Shown: positions 1-8,080 of the stretch, piece after piece
Layout of the letters: every line of letters begins with the position of its first letter
How positions within the stretch are numbered: position 1 is the stretch's first letter
Assembly: GCF_000429085.1 (NCBI RefSeq)
Contig: NZ_KE386847.1
Coordinates: 1,321 to 65,320 of the forward strand
Length of the DNA stretch: 64,000 nt
Source: Streptomyces flavidovirens DSM 40150
Lineage (GTDB): Bacteria; Actinomycetota; Actinomycetes; Streptomycetales; Streptomycetaceae
Direction: 5' to 3'
The notes under the pieces: generated by a model
Told to the model about the DNA's origin: nothing
The model's database searches: none
What the model saw: the letters and a program-made list of their open reading frames with translations, nothing else
Program-made: the position numbers and the translations under genes

Positions 1-1686
1 GACCGTCCCAGCGGTGGTGGCGGCGGCTATCAGCGTCGTGACGACCGGCCGAGTGGTGGTGGCGGTGGGTTCCGTGGCGGCCGCGACGACCGTGCGCCGC
101 GTCGGGACGACGATCGTGGCGGGTTCCAGCGTCGTGACGACCGTCCCAGCGGTGGTGGTGGCGGTTACCAGCGTCGTGACGACCGGCCGAGTGGTGGCGG
201 TGGGTTCCAGCGTCGCGATGACCGGCCGAGTGGTGGTGGCGGTTACCAGCGTCGGGATGACCGTCCCAGCGGTGGCGGCGGCTATCAGCGTCGTGACGAC
301 CGTCCCAGCAGTGGTGGCGGTGGATACCAGCGCCGGGATGACCGCCCCAGTGGTGGCGGGTTCCAGCGTCGGGATGACCGGCCGAGTGGTGGTGGCGGTG
401 GTTACCAGCGTCGCGATGACCGGTCCGGTGCGCCCCGTCGTGATGACGAGCGTGGCGGCGGGTTCCGTGGTGGGCGCGACGACCGTGCGCCGCGTCGTGA
501 CGACCGGCCCAGCGGTGGTGGCGGCGGGTTCCAGCGTCGAGATGACCGTCCCAGCAGTGGTGGCGGTGGATATCAGCGCAGGGACGATCGCCCCAGCGGT
601 GGCGGGTTCCAGCGTCGTGACGACCGGCCGAGTGGGCCGCGTCGGGACGACGAGCGCGGTGGGTTCCCCCGCGACGACCGGTCCAGGGGACCGCGTCGGG
701 ACGACGAGCGCGGGTTCCGTGGCGGTCGTGACGACCGTGGGCCCCGCCGTGACGACCGTGCGCCGCGTCGTGACGACCGCGGTGACCGCGGTGGCGACCG
801 CGACGGGTACCGCGGGCAGCGTGACGACCGGGAGCGTGAGCCCGTCAAGCGGCTCCCGATTCCCGAGGACGTCACGGGTCACGAGATCGACAAGGACGTT
901 CGGCAGGAGCTCCAGAGCCTGCCGAAGACCCTTGCCGAGGACGTTGCCAAGAACCTCGTCATGGTCGCGAACCTCATCGACGACGACCCGGAAGAGGCCT
1001 ATGCCTACTCGCGCATCGCGCTGAGGCTCGCCTCGCGGGTGGCTGCCGTGCGTGAGGCCGCCGGCTTCGCGGCGTACGCGACTCAGCGGTACACGGAGGC
1101 GCTGGCGGAGTTCCGCGCGGCCCGCCGTATGACCGGGAGCGTCGAGCTGTGGCCCGTCATGGCGGACTGCGAGCGCGGGCTCGGGCGGCCGGAGCGGGCG
1201 ATGGCGATGGCCGGTGAGCCCGAGGTGCAGAAGCTCGACAAGGCGGGTCAGGTCGAGATGCGTATGGTCGCGGCCGGCGCGCGTCGGGACATGGGGCAGA
1301 TCGATGCGGCCATCGTGACCCTCCAGGGGCCGGAGCTGGCGTCGAACTCGGTGCAGCCGTGGACCGCGCGACTGCGGTACGCCTACGCCGACGCGCTGTT
1401 GACCGCCGGGCGCGAGGCCGAGGCGCGTGAGTGGTTTGCCAAGGCGATCGAGGCCGACAAGGATGGTTTGACGGACGCTTCGGACCGGCTCGCCCAGCTC
1501 GATGGTGTCGACTTCGTCGATGCCCTCGACGAGGAGAGCGACGAATCCGGGGAGTCCTCGGAGTCTCGTGAGTCCGGTGAGGCGGAGGCAGTGGCTGATG
1601 CCGGTGCCGGTGCCGGTGCCGATGCCGATGCCGATGCCGATGCCGAGTCTGCCGTGGCGGACGACATCGAGGGCGACAAGGACTGA
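1..1686 (+). CDS. TPR-type protein with Arg/Gly/Asp-rich repeat N-terminus (5' end outside window)
   Basis: The frame is open at the first base, so the start is missing; 561 residues are visible. Residues 1 to about 280 are low complexity: about a dozen copies of a 12-14 residue unit of the form (Y/F)QRRDDRPSGGGG, interspersed with FRGGRDD and APRRDD. A helical region follows (about 285-490), beginning near IPEDVTGHEIDKDVRQEL and resembling tetratricopeptide repeats. The C-terminus is an acidic Glu/Ser tail with an (Ala-Asp)n run. M. tuberculosis Rv1691, a TPR-like protein, sits at the same place upstream of the HAD phosphatase, so this looks like its orthologue with an added disordered domain. 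RGG-like regions often bind RNA, but no function is demonstrated. It ends against a bidirectional terminator. Confidence 0.85.
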   Translation, partial: DRPSGGGGGYQRRDDRPSGGGGGFRGGRDDRAPRRDDDRGGFQRRDDRPSGGGGGYQRRDDRPSGGGGFQRRDDRPSGGGGYQRRDDRPSGGGGYQRRDDRPSSGGGGYQRRDDRPSGGGFQRRDDRPSGGGGGYQRRDDRSGAPRRDDERGGGFRGGRDDRAPRRDDRPSGGGGGFQRRDDRPSSGGGGYQRRDDRPSGGGFQRRDDRPSGPRRDDERGGFPRDDRSRGPRRDDERGFRGGRDDRGPRRDDRAPRRDDRGDRGGDRDGYRGQRDDREREPVKRLPIPEDVTGHEIDKDVRQELQSLPKTLAEDVAKNLVMVANLIDDDPEEAYAYSRIALRLASRVAAVREAAGFAAYATQRYTEALAEFRAARRMTGSVELWPVMADCERGLGRPERAMAMAGEPEVQKLDKAGQVEMRMVAAGARRDMGQIDAAIVTLQGPELASNSVQPWTARLRYAYADALLTAGREAEAREWFAKAIEADKDGLTDASDRLAQLDGVDFVDALDEESDESGESSESRESGEAEAVADAGAGAGADADADADAESAVADDIEGDKD

Positions 1687-1706
1687 CCGAGTCCCCTCAT
1701 GTGAGT

Positions 1707-1739
1707 AAGGGCGGCACCCCCGACGGGGTGCCGCCCTTT
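1707..1739. terminator. Bidirectional Rho-independent terminator
   Basis: Perfect 14-bp inverted repeat (1707-1720 with 1725-1738) and a CGAC tetraloop. It is flanked by A residues on one side and T residues on the other, so it can work on both strands. It lies between the convergent ends of the TPR and DUF1015 genes. Confidence 0.85.
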
Positions 1740-1754
1740 CGCGTTTCCGGGGGC

Positions 1755-3038
1755 TCAGCTCAGGTCGAGGCTGCGCAGGACCAGGCCCGTCGCCGGCTTC
1801 GGGCCGAACGAGGTGGACTTGCGGGGCATCGTGACACCCTGGCGGGCCAGGTCCCGGACGACTTCTTCGCGTACCGGATGCATCAGGACTGCCGTGCCGC
1901 CGTGGCGCTCCGCCTGGGTGACGACGGCCTCCGTGTCGTGGATGTACGCGATGTCCTCAGGGGTGTCGGGGATCGACCACACGTGGTCGAGGAGGGCCGC
2001 GTGCAGGACCGTCGCGTCCAGGGTCCGCCAGGCCTCGGGGCGGTCGGCCGGGATCGTACGGGACAGCAGGGTCTCGTCGGGACGGTCGATGAGGTGGTAC
2101 GCGCCGTCTCCCGCCAGGAGGAAGGCGTTGCCGGCCGTCGCCGCCGCCGCGAGGGCCTCCAGGGCGTGGGGGAGCGGGCCCGGCACCTCGCGGACGCGGA
2201 AGGTGTCGGCGACCGCGGCGAGGGCGTCAGCCACGGGGAGGCGGTGCAGGAGGCGGTGGATGGCGCGGACCTGGAGCGGGTAGCGGGCCGTGTCGATGAG
2301 GAGCACGAGGCCGGAGTCCCAGGGGCTGCCCGCCGGGTGTTCGTCCTGGAGGCGGAGGTACGTCGCCCAGCGGTGGTGGCCGTCCGCGATGAGCGCCTGG
2401 CGGTGGGACAGGTCGGCGGTGACTTCGGCCAGCTCGGCGGGGTCCGTGAGGGACCACAGGCGATGGCTGAAACCGTCCTCCGTGGTGGTGGCCAGGAGCG
2501 GGGAGCGCAGGATGGTGCGTTCGATGACGGCGGTCGAGCCGGTCGCGTTGCCGCCGCTGCGGTAGGTCAGCAGGAGCGGTTCGAGGTTGGCGGCGGTGGC
2601 GCGCATCAGGGCCGCGCGGTCGGCGACGACGTGCGGCATGACGTCCTCGTGGGGGAGGACGATTCCCTCGGCGGGCGGTGTGAGGGCGAGGGCTCCGATG
2701 ATGCCGCGCTGGAGGAGGTCGCCCTTGCGCTGCTCGTATACGTACAGAGCAGGCTCGGGGTCCGGGGCGAGCACGCCTTCGGTCAGCCAGCGATGCAGGG
2801 TGTCGGCGGCCTGCTGGTTGCGGGTGTCGGGTGTGGCGGCCTGCGGGAGGATCAAGCGGACGATGTTGTACGGGTCGGCCGATTGCAGATGGTGGAGGCC
2901 GTCGGGCCGTACGACCACGTCGTACGGCGGGGACGTGACCGCGGCCAGGCCGCTCACTCGCTCGGGGACGTAACGCAGTCCACGGAACGGGGCCAGGCGC
3001 AGGCCGTGGTCCTCCTCGGGCCGACCAGGTGTACTCAT
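1755..3038 (-). CDS. DUF1015 family protein
   Basis: 427 residues from the ATG at 3038. The N-terminus (LRLAPFRGLRYVPERVSG, then SPPYDVV) is the typical opening of DUF1015, a conserved bacterial family of unknown biochemical role; ADGHHRWATYLRL lies in the middle. A longer in-frame extension exists upstream but looks non-coding. There is no clear Shine-Dalgarno site; instead TACGAT at 3050-3045 lies 6 nt before the ATG, which suggests a leaderless transcript. It is divergent from the HAD phosphatase gene, 73 bp away. The function cannot be deduced from sequence alone. Confidence 0.85.
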   Translation of the reverse strand: MSTPGRPEEDHGLRLAPFRGLRYVPERVSGLAAVTSPPYDVVVRPDGLHHLQSADPYNIVRLILPQAATPDTRNQQAADTLHRWLTEGVLAPDPEPALYVYEQRKGDLLQRGIIGALALTPPAEGIVLPHEDVMPHVVADRAALMRATAANLEPLLLTYRSGGNATGSTAVIERTILRSPLLATTTEDGFSHRLWSLTDPAELAEVTADLSHRQALIADGHHRWATYLRLQDEHPAGSPWDSGLVLLIDTARYPLQVRAIHRLLHRLPVADALAAVADTFRVREVPGPLPHALEALAAAATAGNAFLLAGDGAYHLIDRPDETLLSRTIPADRPEAWRTLDATVLHAALLDHVWSIPDTPEDIAYIHDTEAVVTQAERHGGTAVLMHPVREEVVRDLARQGVTMPRKSTSFGPKPATGLVLRSLDLS

Positions 3039-3111
3039 TGGTGCATCGTAAGTGGGGTCGCCCGATGAGCGATGATCGGGGGACGAGCACGGATCGAGGA
3101 GCGATACGAAA

Positions 3112-4140
3112 ATGAGCCAGCAGACCAGGACCCGGCCCGGCGCGAGCGCGCGTGCGCTGAGGGAGGCGTACGACACGGCTCTGCTGGATCTGGACGGTGT
3201 CGTGTACGCGGGCGGTGCGGCCATCGCGCACGCGGTGGACGCGCTCGGGGTGGCACGGGAGGGCGGGATGCACCTCGCGTATGTGACCAACAACGCGCTG
3301 CGGACGCCCGACGCGGTGGCGGAGCATCTGACGGAGCTCGGGGTGCCGGCTCGGGCTTCCGATGTGATCACCTCGGCGCAGGCGGTCGCCCGGCTGATCG
3401 CCGATCAGGTTCCGGCCGGAGCGCGGGTGTTGGTGGTCGGTGGGGACGGGCTGCGGGTGGCGCTGCGCGAGCGCGGGCTGGTGCCGGTGGAGTCGGCCGA
3501 CGACGATCCGGTGGCCGTGGTGCAGGGGTACGGCGGGCCCGATCTGGCGTGGGGCCGGTTCGCGGAGGCTTCGTACGCCGTCGCGCGGGGGGTGCCGTGG
3601 TTCGCGTCCAATACCGACCTGACGATTCCCAGTGCGCGGGGGATCGCGCCGGGCAACGGTGCGGCGGTGGAGGTCGTACGGATCGCCACCGGCGCCGAGC
3701 CGCAGGTGGCGGGCAAGCCGCTGCCGCCGATGCACCGGGAGACGATTCTGCGGACCGGGGCCGAGCGGCCGCTGGTGGTCGGGGACCGGCTGGACACGGA
3801 CATCGAGGGCGCGAACGTGGGCGGCGTGGACTCGCTGCTCGTGCTGACCGGGGTGACGGACGCCGCGCAGCTCCTGGCGGCGGCGCCCAAGTACCGGCCT
3901 ACGTATGTGGACGCGGATCTGCGGGGCTTGCTCACCGGCCAGCCGGAAGTGGCCGGGGACGACGGCGGGTTCGTGTGCGGTGGGTGGACCGCTGCCGTAC
4001 GGGACGGCGAGCTGGTGGCCGAAGGGGAGGGCGCGGCGCTGGACGGGCTGCGCGCGCTGTGCGCGGCGGCCTGGACATACGCCGGGGACGGGGCGTGCGG
4101 GCTGGACGCGGGCAAGGTGCTTGACCGGGTGGGGCTTTAG
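3112..4140 (+). CDS. HAD-superfamily phosphatase, NagD/PGP-like (subclass IIA)
   Basis: 342 residues. HAD motifs are clear: motif I DLDGVVY (Asp26 and Asp28), motif II in YVTNN, the motif III lysine in GKPLPPMHRE (near residue 202), and motif IV GDRLDTDIEG (from residue 224). The large C2 cap between motifs II and III places it with the NagD/p-nitrophenylphosphatase group, which dephosphorylates sugar or nucleotide phosphates; the substrate is not predictable. The ATG is preceded by GAGGAG about 11 nt upstream. Rv1692 occupies the equivalent place in M. tuberculosis. Confidence 0.88.
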   Translation: MSQQTRTRPGASARALREAYDTALLDLDGVVYAGGAAIAHAVDALGVAREGGMHLAYVTNNALRTPDAVAEHLTELGVPARASDVITSAQAVARLIADQVPAGARVLVVGGDGLRVALRERGLVPVESADDDPVAVVQGYGGPDLAWGRFAEASYAVARGVPWFASNTDLTIPSARGIAPGNGAAVEVVRIATGAEPQVAGKPLPPMHRETILRTGAERPLVVGDRLDTDIEGANVGGVDSLLVLTGVTDAAQLLAAAPKYRPTYVDADLRGLLTGQPEVAGDDGGFVCGGWTAAVRDGELVAEGEGAALDGLRALCAAAWTYAGDGACGLDAGKVLDRVGL

Positions 4141-4283
4141 GGGGTCCGGGGGAGCTGGTCCCCTGCCCGCCGCCTTCCCGCAGTCACACCTTTGTGACTC
4201 CGTCGTGTGGCGGCGCCGCCCCGGACCTCGCTCTCCGTCGTCGGAGGGGCTCACACGGGGTCCCTCCGGCGAGGGAAGAGATG

Positions 4284-4302
4284 CGAGGGTAGGCTAACCT
4301 AA
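4284..4302 (+). promoter_or_regulatory. Iron box (DmdR/IdeR-type operator) overlapping the -10 region
   Basis: 16 of 19 bases match the actinobacterial iron box TTAGGTTAGGCTAACCTAA as I remember it, with the right half perfect. TAACCT at 4295-4300 inside the box fits a -10 element and lies 6 nt before the GTG of the permease gene. Iron-bound DmdR/IdeR would therefore cover the -10 and repress the importer under iron sufficiency. Confidence 0.85.
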
Positions 4303-4306
4303 CCCC

Positions 4307-5362
4307 GTGTTGGTTGAGAGTGCGCCCAAGCAGAGCGCGGTGCAGGCCCCGTCGGCCCCCGCGCCCCGGAAACGCAATGCGGTACGTGCCATGGGGCTGT
4401 TCGTCTCCATCGGCGTGCTGCTGCTGGTCGTCGTCGCGAGTATCGCCATCGGCGCCAAACCGCTCGGGCTGGGCGACGTGTGGCACGGCCTGTTCCACGC
4501 CTCCGGCACCGGCAGCGATGTGATCGTCCAGGACGTGCGGGTGCCCCGCACCATCCTGGGCGTGCTCGTCGGTACGGCGCTCGGGCTGTCCGGCGCGGTC
4601 ATGCAGGGGCTCACCCGCAACCCGCTCGCGGAGCCGGGAATCCTGGGCGTGAACGCGGGAGCCGCGGCCGCCGTCGTCTCCGCCATCAGCTTCTTCGGCG
4701 TCAGCTCACTGACCGGATATGTCTGGTTCTCGTTCGTCGGCGCGGGAGTTGTCTCCGTGCTGGTCTACATCCTGGGCGGCAGCCGCGGCGCGACACCCGT
4801 ACGGCTCGCGCTCGCCGGCACCGCCGCGACCGCCGCGCTCTACGGCTACGTCAACGCCGTACAGCTCATGGACTCGGCCGCGCTGGAGCAGATTCGTTTC
4901 TGGACCGTCGGCTCGCTGGCCTCCGCCGACATGGAGATCATCGGCAAGGTCTGGCCGTTCATCGCCGTCGGTGTGGTACTCGCGCTGCTGATCGCACGGC
5001 CGCTCAACGCGATGGAGATGGGCGAGGACACGGCGAGGGCGCTGGGCGCGCATCTGACGCGTACGCGCGTACTCGCGATGGTCGCCGTGACGCTGCTGTG
5101 CGGCGCCGCGACCGCCGCCTGCGGGCCGATCGTCTTCATCGGGCTGATGGTGCCGCACCTCGTGCGGACCATCACGGGCCCCGACATGCGCTGGATCCTG
5201 CCGTACTCCGCCGTGCTCTCGCCGGTGCTGCTGCTGGGCTCGGACGTCATCGGGCGGATCGTCGCCCGGCCCTCCGAACTCCAGGTCGGCATCGTCACCG
5301 CGCTGGTCGGCGGGCCCGTGTTCATCCATCTCGTACGCCGCCGGAAGATGGCCCAACTGTGA
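4307..5362 (+). CDS. Iron-siderophore ABC transporter permease, FecCD family
   Basis: 351 residues with 9-10 predicted membrane helices. FecCD hallmarks are visible: RVPRTILGVLVGTALGLSGAVMQGLTRNPLAEPGILGVNAGA near the N-terminus, and GPIVFIGLMVPHLVRTITGPD in the coupling region. It should pair with the next permease in the membrane to import a ferric siderophore. The GTG start directly follows the iron box; with the -10 at 4295-4300 the transcript would begin on the start codon (leaderless). An ATG at 4391 would be a shorter alternative. The stop overlaps the next gene by 4 nt. No substrate-binding lipoprotein gene lies in or next to the operon. Confidence 0.9.
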   Translation: MLVESAPKQSAVQAPSAPAPRKRNAVRAMGLFVSIGVLLLVVVASIAIGAKPLGLGDVWHGLFHASGTGSDVIVQDVRVPRTILGVLVGTALGLSGAVMQGLTRNPLAEPGILGVNAGAAAAVVSAISFFGVSSLTGYVWFSFVGAGVVSVLVYILGGSRGATPVRLALAGTAATAALYGYVNAVQLMDSAALEQIRFWTVGSLASADMEIIGKVWPFIAVGVVLALLIARPLNAMEMGEDTARALGAHLTRTRVLAMVAVTLLCGAATAACGPIVFIGLMVPHLVRTITGPDMRWILPYSAVLSPVLLLGSDVIGRIVARPSELQVGIVTALVGGPVFIHLVRRRKMAQL

Positions 5363-6447
5363 CTGTTACTTCTCCTTCGCATACGTCGCATACGTCGCGT
5401 ACTTCGCGGACGCGGGCCTCCCGCGCGATACGCACCCGCGGCGGGTTCTCCTTCCGGGTCGAGCCCAGGGCCATCCTCGCCACGCTGCTGCTCATCGTGG
5501 CGGCGCTGGGCATGGGGGTCGTGCTCATCGGCAGCGGCGACTTCCCGATGTCGCCGGGCGATGTCGTACGTACGCTCCTCGGCAACGGCACCTCGTCGCA
5601 GGAATTCATCGTGACCGAGCTGCGCGTGCCGCGGGTCGTCGTCGCGCTGCTCGTCGGCGCGGCGCTCGGGGCGTCCGGGGCGGTGTTCCAGTCCATCTCC
5701 CGCAACCCGCTGGGCAGTCCGGACGTGATCGGCTTCGGGCAGGGGGCGACGGCCGGCGCGCTCGTCGTGATCGTGCTGTTCAAGGGCAACGCCTTCGCCG
5801 TGACGGGCGGCGCGCTCGTCGGCTGTCTGCTGACGGGAGCCGCCGTCTACTTCCTCGCCTGGAAGCGGGGCGTGCACGGCTTCCGGCTGGTGCTTGTCGG
5901 TATCGGCGCGGCCGCCATGCTGACGGCGCTCAACCACTACCTGATCACCAAGGCCAGCATCGTCGACGCGACCCGCGCCACGGTGTGGATGACGGGCTCG
6001 CTCGACGGGCGTGGGTGGGAACAGGCGTGGCCGCTGCTCGGGGTGTGCGTCGTCCTCATTCCGCTGGTGCTGGGGCACGGGCGGTCGCTGCGCATGATGG
6101 AGATGGGCGACGACGCGGCGTACGCCCTCGGGGTGAGCGTCGAACGCGGCCGGCTGGTGCTGATGCTGAGCGCCGTACTGCTCATCGCGGTGGCCACGGC
6201 CGCCGCTGGTCCCATCGCCTTCGTGGCGCTGAGCGCGCCGCAGCTCGCCCGCAGGCTCACGCGCTCGCCGGGGGCCAACCTCGGGGCGTCCGTCTGCATG
6301 GGGGCCACGCTCCTGGTGATCGCCGACTGGGTCGCCCAGCAGGCGTTCGGCGACACGCAACTGCCCGTGGGGGTGGTGACCGGGGTGCTCGGCGGCTGCT
6401 ACCTGCTGTGGCTGCTGGTCACCGAGCGAAAGGCGGGACGCATATGA
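5359..6447 (+). CDS. Iron-siderophore ABC transporter permease, FecCD family (second subunit)
   Basis: 362 residues from the GTG at 5359, which overlaps the stop of the first permease as GTGA and so is probably translationally coupled. The N-terminus has a short Ser/Thr/Arg stretch with HTSHTSRTSRT repeats before the first membrane helix. FecCD motifs include LRVPRVVVALLVGAALGASGAVFQ, SRNPLGSPDVIGF and GPIAFVALSAPQLARRLTR. It should form the heterodimeric channel with the upstream gene. A much longer in-frame extension into the upstream gene was rejected because it reads antisense-like low-complexity residues. Confidence 0.9.
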   Translation: MTVTSPSHTSHTSRTSRTRASRAIRTRGGFSFRVEPRAILATLLLIVAALGMGVVLIGSGDFPMSPGDVVRTLLGNGTSSQEFIVTELRVPRVVVALLVGAALGASGAVFQSISRNPLGSPDVIGFGQGATAGALVVIVLFKGNAFAVTGGALVGCLLTGAAVYFLAWKRGVHGFRLVLVGIGAAAMLTALNHYLITKASIVDATRATVWMTGSLDGRGWEQAWPLLGVCVVLIPLVLGHGRSLRMMEMGDDAAYALGVSVERGRLVLMLSAVLLIAVATAAAGPIAFVALSAPQLARRLTRSPGANLGASVCMGATLLVIADWVAQQAFGDTQLPVGVVTGVLGGCYLLWLLVTERKAGRI

Positions 6448-7394
6448 GCCGTCGTACACAGCCGGCGAAGGGCCCGACGACCTCACGCGTGAACGATTCC
6501 CACGTGAAGGATTCCCACGTGAACGAGAAGAACCCCAGGAGCATGCCAGTGCAGCGTCAGCGTCTCAGTGCGGAATCCGTGACCCTCGCCTACGACCAGC
6601 GGGTCATCGCCGAAGACCTGTCCGTCGAGATACCGGACCATTCGTTCACGGTCATCGTCGGGCCGAACGCGTGCGGCAAGTCGACGCTGCTGCGCGCCCT
6701 CTCACGGATGCTCAAGCCCACGCAGGGGCGGGTGCTCCTGGACGGGAACGCCATCGGTTCCATGCCCGCCAAGAAGGTCGCCAAGACGCTCGGACTGCTG
6801 CCGCAGTCGTCCGTCGCACCCGACGGGATCACGGTCGCGGACCTGGTGGCGCGCGGCCGTTACCCGCACCAGGGTCTGCTGCGGCAGTGGTCGCCGCAGG
6901 ACGAGCGGATCGTCGAGGAGTCGATGGAGTCGACGGGCGTCGGGGCACTGGCCGACCGTTACGTCGACGAGCTGTCCGGCGGGCAGCGGCAGCGCGTCTG
7001 GATCGCGATGGCCCTGGCCCAGCAGACACCGTTGTTGCTACTCGACGAGCCGACCACCTTCCTCGACATCCAGCACCAGATCGACGTGCTCGACCTGTGC
7101 GCGGAGCTGCACGAGACGCAGGGGCGCACCCTGGTCGCCGTACTGCACGACCTGAACCATGCCGCGCGTTACGCGACGCACCTGATCGCCATGCGGGACG
7201 GCGAGATCGTCGCGCAGGGGCCGCCGGCCGAGGTCGTCACGGCGGAGCTGGTGGAGCGGGTCTTCGGACTGCGCTGCCAGGTCATCGACGACCCGGAGAC
7301 CGGGACGCCGCTGGTGGTGCCGGCGGCGCGGAAGGCGCGGGGCGGCCGGGGGGCGGTGGCCGCCACGGCCGCGGCGGCTACAGCAGCTTCCTGA
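6444..7394 (+). CDS. Iron-siderophore ABC transporter ATP-binding protein, FepC-like
   Basis: 316 residues from the ATG at 6444 (4-nt overlap with the permease). Walker A is GPNACGKST (73-81), signature LSGGQRQR (177-184), Walker B LLLLDEPTTFLD (near 197) and the H-loop in LHDLNHAARYA (near 234), all intact. About 35 extra N-terminal residues include a repeated DSHV segment encoded by a 15-bp direct repeat; an internal ATG at 6544 (MPVQRQRLSAESV) matches the usual family start and may be the true one. This is the energising subunit of the iron-box operon. Its 3' end overlaps the convergent SCP2-like gene by 17 bp. Confidence 0.9.
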   Translation: MSRRTQPAKGPTTSRVNDSHVKDSHVNEKNPRSMPVQRQRLSAESVTLAYDQRVIAEDLSVEIPDHSFTVIVGPNACGKSTLLRALSRMLKPTQGRVLLDGNAIGSMPAKKVAKTLGLLPQSSVAPDGITVADLVARGRYPHQGLLRQWSPQDERIVEESMESTGVGALADRYVDELSGGQRQRVWIAMALAQQTPLLLLDEPTTFLDIQHQIDVLDLCAELHETQGRTLVAVLHDLNHAARYATHLIAMRDGEIVAQGPPAEVVTAELVERVFGLRCQVIDDPETGTPLVVPAARKARGGRGAVAATAAAATAAS

Positions 7395-7728
7395 GGCGGA
7401 TCAGGTCGCGGAACCCGGCTTCGAGCCTGACCCGGCCCGAGGCCCAGGACCTGGCGAAGTTCAGCTCGCCGCCGACCATGGCGCAAAGGTCGTCGCCGGT
7501 CATGGCGAGACGGATCTCGGCGCGCTCGCGCGGGGGACCGTCGAAGGTGTCCTGAACGTCGATCCGGCCGTCCGCGAGACGGCCGGTGAACGTGATGTCC
7601 AGATCCGTGATGTGACAGCTCAGGGAACGGTCGAGCGACGCGGCGCCGCGTACGCCGTCGTCGTCGGCCTGAGCCAGGTTGTCCGAAAGTTTGTCGAGTG
7701 CGCTGCGGCACTCCTCCGTCGTTGCCAT
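7378..7728 (-). CDS. SCP2 sterol-binding-domain-like protein
   Basis: 116 residues. The core (LDITFTGRLADGRIDVQDT, then AEIRLAMTGDDLCAMVGGELNFARSWASGRVRLEAG) has the SCP2-like pattern of strands closed by the D-L-x-x-M-x-x-G-E-L region, a lipid/hydrophobic-ligand fold. The start is ATG at 7728; the next gene on the other strand starts only 42 bp away, so the two share a compact divergent promoter. Ligand and role are unknown. Confidence 0.8.
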   Translation of the reverse strand: MATTEECRSALDKLSDNLAQADDDGVRGAASLDRSLSCHITDLDITFTGRLADGRIDVQDTFDGPPRERAEIRLAMTGDDLCAMVGGELNFARSWASGRVRLEAGFRDLIRLRKLL

Positions 7729-7770
7729 CGGGATCGACGGTACCCCAGGGCTTCGGGGTAGCGTCGGGGC

Positions 7771-8073
7771 ATGAACGACGAGGTCGACGAGGCCGGGGAC
7801 ACGGCCGAGGACAAGGACGGGACGGCCGGCGCCGCCGTCGCCGCGGTGTACGACCCGGCCGCACCGGCGCCTCTCGGGGTGGAGCGCGCCCCCACCGGGC
7901 ACGCCGGCGTCGACGCGCTGCTGGAGCGGCTGGGCGACGCCGACCACCTCCCGGCGGACGGGCACATCGAGGTGTACGAGGATGTACACCGGGGACTGCG
8001 TGAGGCGCTGACCGCGCTGGACGCACGTCCGGGACCTCCGGCGCCCCCTTCCTCGTACGACAACAGGAGCTGA
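7771..8073 (+). CDS. Small conserved-type protein upstream of tlyA
   Basis: 100 residues, acidic and Ala/Pro-rich at the ends, with a helical middle (APTGHAGVDALLERLGDADHL, then HIEVYEDVHRGLREALTAL). I do not recognise a domain. The reading frame has strong G/C third positions and ends 7 nt before tlyA, so it is likely the first gene of the tlyA-nadK operon; a small ORF of unknown function (Rv1693) precedes tlyA in M. tuberculosis too. TAGCGT at 7759-7764 lies 6 nt before the ATG and there is no Shine-Dalgarno site, so the mRNA is probably leaderless. Confidence 0.75.
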   Translation: MNDEVDEAGDTAEDKDGTAGAAVAAVYDPAAPAPLGVERAPTGHAGVDALLERLGDADHLPADGHIEVYEDVHRGLREALTALDARPGPPAPPSSYDNRS

Positions 8074-8080
8074 ACCGATC

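Noticed and set aside
1..830. Repeat array as a CRISPR or satellite
   Set aside because: Units are of variable length, differ by codon-type substitutions, have no unique spacers, and are read through in one protein frame.
14..1024. Val/Ala/Thr-rich open frame of 336 codons overlapping the TPR gene
   Set aside because: It is an alternative frame of the repeat DNA. The frame that runs into the TPR region gives ordered Arg/Gly/Asp repeats and joins a structured domain.
1701..3068. 455-codon plus-strand frame opposite DUF1015
   Set aside because: Antisense shadow; composition is Gly/Arg/Val-rich without family motifs, whereas the minus strand gives a clear DUF1015 protein.
4846..6486. 546-codon minus-strand frame opposite the permeases
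   Set aside because: Antisense to two FecCD genes; the residues are His/Arg/Gln low complexity.
4307..7394. Siderophore biosynthesis cluster
   Set aside because: Only transport genes are present; no NRPS or NIS synthetase lies nearby.
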